A stretch of DNA of 64,000 nucleotides from the NCBI GenBank assembly GCA_004295015.1, contig SHNE01000022.1:1-64000 (forward strand). The letters run 5' to 3'. Positions 62,224 through 64,000 of this stretch are shown here, piece by piece. A program made the position numbers and the translations under genes. The DNA is from Bacteroidota bacterium (GTDB taxonomy: Bacteria; Bacteroidota; Bacteroidia; AKYH767-A; 2013-40CM-41-45). Position 1 is the first letter of the stretch, and every line of letters starts with the position of its first letter. The notes beneath the pieces were generated by a model. It saw only the letters and a program-made list of their open reading frames with translations. It had not been told where the DNA came from and ran no database searches.

Positions 62224-63639
62224 TCAACTATAGAATACAGGAATATTTTTACTTAATGGTTTTGATTTTTCGTTCAAAGAGATTACCGGAAGTGAGAAAA
62301 AGAAAGTTGCTCCAATTCCCGGATTTCCTTCAGCCCACACATTTCCACCATGTCGTTCTACAATACGTTTCACAATGCTTAAGCCAACACCTGTGCCTAT
62401 AAACTCTTGTTCAGTGTGAAGTCTGCTGAAGACACCAAAAAGTTTTTTATAATAAGCCATGTCAAAGCCGGCTCCATTGTCCTTGATATAGTATACCTGT
62501 TCGTTGTTTTTAAAATAGTTACCGATCCGAATTAATGGATTTTCTTTTTTGGCTGAGTATTTCAGCGCATTAGAAATAAAATTCACCCATACTTGATAAA
62601 TTAGTTGCTTGTCACAAACACAATCTGACAAATTGTCTATTTGCACGGATGTTTTGTTCTCGGGATCTCTGGGTACAAGTTCAAAAACGATTTTGTCGAT
62701 AAGGTCTTTCATGGAAACGTTTTCTTTGGTCATTTCTATTCTTCCCACCTTTGAAAACTCCAGTAAATCCTCGACCAGAGTATGAATTTTTATTGTACTC
62801 GTTACAATTCTCGACAGAAGACCTTTTGCCTCCTCCGGCAGGTCCGAACCAAATTCCATTTGCAGAATTTCAGCAAGCGTTGAAATTCCTCTGAGAGGAG
62901 AGCGGAGGTCATGTGAAACAGTATGGTTGAAGGCGCTCAGTTCCTGGTTAGCATTCTCCAGTTCATTGAGCTTGGAGTTTAATTGTGCATTCAATTTTAA
63001 AATTTCCTGTTCCTGCTCTATACGATTATCTATATCCCTCACTACACATTGAAATCCTTCGACCCGATCATTATTCATGTTCAGGATTACTGTTTGTTCA
63101 ACCCAGCGTTTTTTACCTTGCTTGTCAATAATCTGGAAGTCTGATATAGTTTCGGGAATTTTTTTGTCAAATTGGTTTAGGTAAAATGCCGCAACTTTTT
63201 TAATCATCGACGGTTCTATCAAAGAAGTAAAATGTGTTCCTATGAGCTCTGCCGGATCAAATCCATATACAGTTTGAATTCGTCTGTTAAAATAATTGAA
63301 ATTTCCTCTATAGTCGGTGATGTAAATTACTTCAGCAGCATTTTCGATCAGCATCTTAAACCGTTCATCCTTTTTTTCATTTAGAATGTTAAGACTCTGG
63401 TCGGTTTTTAAACCTAGAATGAGTCCGGCTAATGCTAATACAGCCGGGGTCAGATCAATTATTTGTAATAGGGGTACTGAGAGGTGCAGTTGAATTATTT
63501 CCGCGAGGCCTATGTCGCCCTGAAGATTCCGGATTCCAAATAAGGTTCCTGCAATTGGAAATCCCAACCCGATGATAAATCCAAACAGGCAATACCTGAA
63601 TGAGTTTTTTGAAAAGTTACCGCCTTGTACAGAGTTCAT
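62224..63639 (-). CDS. PAS-domain sensor histidine kinase
   Basis: This 471-aa inner-membrane kinase begins with two membrane helices ('YCLFGFIIGLGFPIAGTLFG' and 'LTPAVLALAGLILGL') joined by a short outside loop. A PAS/PAC domain follows (about residues 90-215, 'ITDYRGNFNYFNRRIQTVYG', 'GFQCVVRDI'), then a coiled coil. HisKA has the phospho-acceptor His in 'FNHTVSHDLRSPLRGISTL', and HATPase_c has 'NFISNALKYSAKKENP', 'IKDNGAGFDMAYYKK', 'GTGVGLSIVKRIVERHGG'. No receiver is fused. The partial response regulator upstream on the same strand is a likely partner. Confidence 0.93.
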   Translation of the reverse strand: MNSVQGGNFSKNSFRYCLFGFIIGLGFPIAGTLFGIRNLQGDIGLAEIIQLHLSVPLLQIIDLTPAVLALAGLILGLKTDQSLNILNEKKDERFKMLIENAAEVIYITDYRGNFNYFNRRIQTVYGFDPAELIGTHFTSLIEPSMIKKVAAFYLNQFDKKIPETISDFQIIDKQGKKRWVEQTVILNMNNDRVEGFQCVVRDIDNRIEQEQEILKLNAQLNSKLNELENANQELSAFNHTVSHDLRSPLRGISTLAEILQMEFGSDLPEEAKGLLSRIVTSTIKIHTLVEDLLEFSKVGRIEMTKENVSMKDLIDKIVFELVPRDPENKTSVQIDNLSDCVCDKQLIYQVWVNFISNALKYSAKKENPLIRIGNYFKNNEQVYYIKDNGAGFDMAYYKKLFGVFSRLHTEQEFIGTGVGLSIVKRIVERHGGNVWAEGNPGIGATFFFSLPVISLNEKSKPLSKNIPVFYS

Positions 63640-63826
63640 TCTTTAGATAAGTAATAACACCGGTGGATATATGAATATCCGCTATTTTTCCCCGTGCTCT
63701 CCAGGTGCCCATCAAAACTCCGGTCGCAGCGGATTTCTAATGTACTAAATGGCATCCTGGTTAATAGAGCAATTTGAGCATCTTTTTCACAATAGCTCCG
63801 GGGTTAACGGCATTTATACTTTCTAA

Positions 63827-64000
63827 TTATTGATTGGTTGCAAGCAGCTCTTTATTTAGTGATTGTAATTGGTCGAGCTGAAGTGGTTTAATTAAAAATT
63901 TCAAGATGCCCGGATATTTTTTTGCCTCTTGCACATCATTCTCATCGACTGATGAGGTAAGCATAACAACTTTGCAAAAATCGCGAATTTCGCACTTTAT
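63827..64000 (-). CDS. Response regulator receiver domain, partial (N-terminus beyond window)
   Basis: The last 57 codons of a minus-strand gene enter from the right edge. They read '...KVVMLTSSVDENDVQEAKKY' then 'PGILKFLIKPLQLDQLQSL' and stop after 'LLATNQ'. The conserved Thr/Ser of strand 4 ('MLTSS') and the invariant Lys of strand 5 ('LIKPL') identify a CheY-type receiver; the phospho-acceptor Asp lies outside the window. The gene ends right after the receiver, so it is a stand-alone receiver or carries an output domain only N-terminally. It sits 187 bp upstream of the histidine kinase in the same direction. Confidence 0.8.
   Translation of the reverse strand: MKCEIRDFCKVVMLTSSVDENDVQEAKKYPGILKFLIKPLQLDQLQSLNKELLATNQ

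Overview
The window looks like chromosome of an environmental member of the Bacteroidota. Three things point there: six proteins end in type IX secretion (T9SS) C-terminal sorting domains, several upstream regions carry the phylum's TAnnTTTG promoter element, and the gene families (LpxK, OMPP1/FadL-like porin, DUF2911, SprB and MBG repeats) are typical of the phylum. I see no rRNA, insertion sequence, prophage or CRISPR array. There is one tRNA (Glu, anticodon TTC).

Layout. 0.3-13.4 kb is mostly housekeeping: a secreted LVIVD-repeat protein, purine nucleoside phosphorylase overlapping lpxK, a divergent Nif3-like/zinc-ribbon pair, a TPR protein whose start lies in a terminator-like hairpin, an OMPP1/FadL-like porin, a Tyr-rich lipoprotein, proS, an unrecognised conserved protein and tRNA-Glu. 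13.7-17.6 kb holds a T9SS propeller protein, an unknown acidic protein, a YceI protein and a DUF3817 membrane protein. 17.9-22.4 kb is a signalling cluster: a hybrid histidine kinase with a cNMP-binding-like domain, an HD phosphohydrolase and a TPR adenylate cyclase.

22.5-39.8 kb is dominated by two giant T9SS-exported, subtilisin/sedolisin-like proteases (3542 and about 2054 aa). They share a core (propeptide-like region, protease, IPT-like domain, MBG domains) but have unrelated N- and C-terminal regions. Each core contains an unusual array of hexapeptides of the form (A/G)-R-(A/P)-I-V-N, set out in three blocks with conserved spacing inside an MBG domain. I recognise no named family for this array, and it is the best candidate here for something undescribed. 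Both protease domains also have Glu where subtilisins have the catalytic His.

40-51.5 kb has a T9SS protein with a CxxCH motif, a GT-C-like membrane protein, a DUF2911 protein, an apparent operon (PIG-L deacetylase, a 46-aa membrane protein, Na+/solute symporter) and a T9SS propeller protein. 52-62.2 kb is a compact nuo operon (A-B-C-D-H-I-J-K-L-M-N) lacking nuoE, nuoF and nuoG, so it would encode an 11-subunit complex I without the NADH-oxidising module unless those genes lie elsewhere. It has a strong Bacteroidota-type promoter with a perfect 14-bp palindrome at the expected transcription start. The window ends with a PAS histidine kinase and the C-terminal part of a response regulator.

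All domain and family calls were made by eye from the translated sequence; no database search was run.
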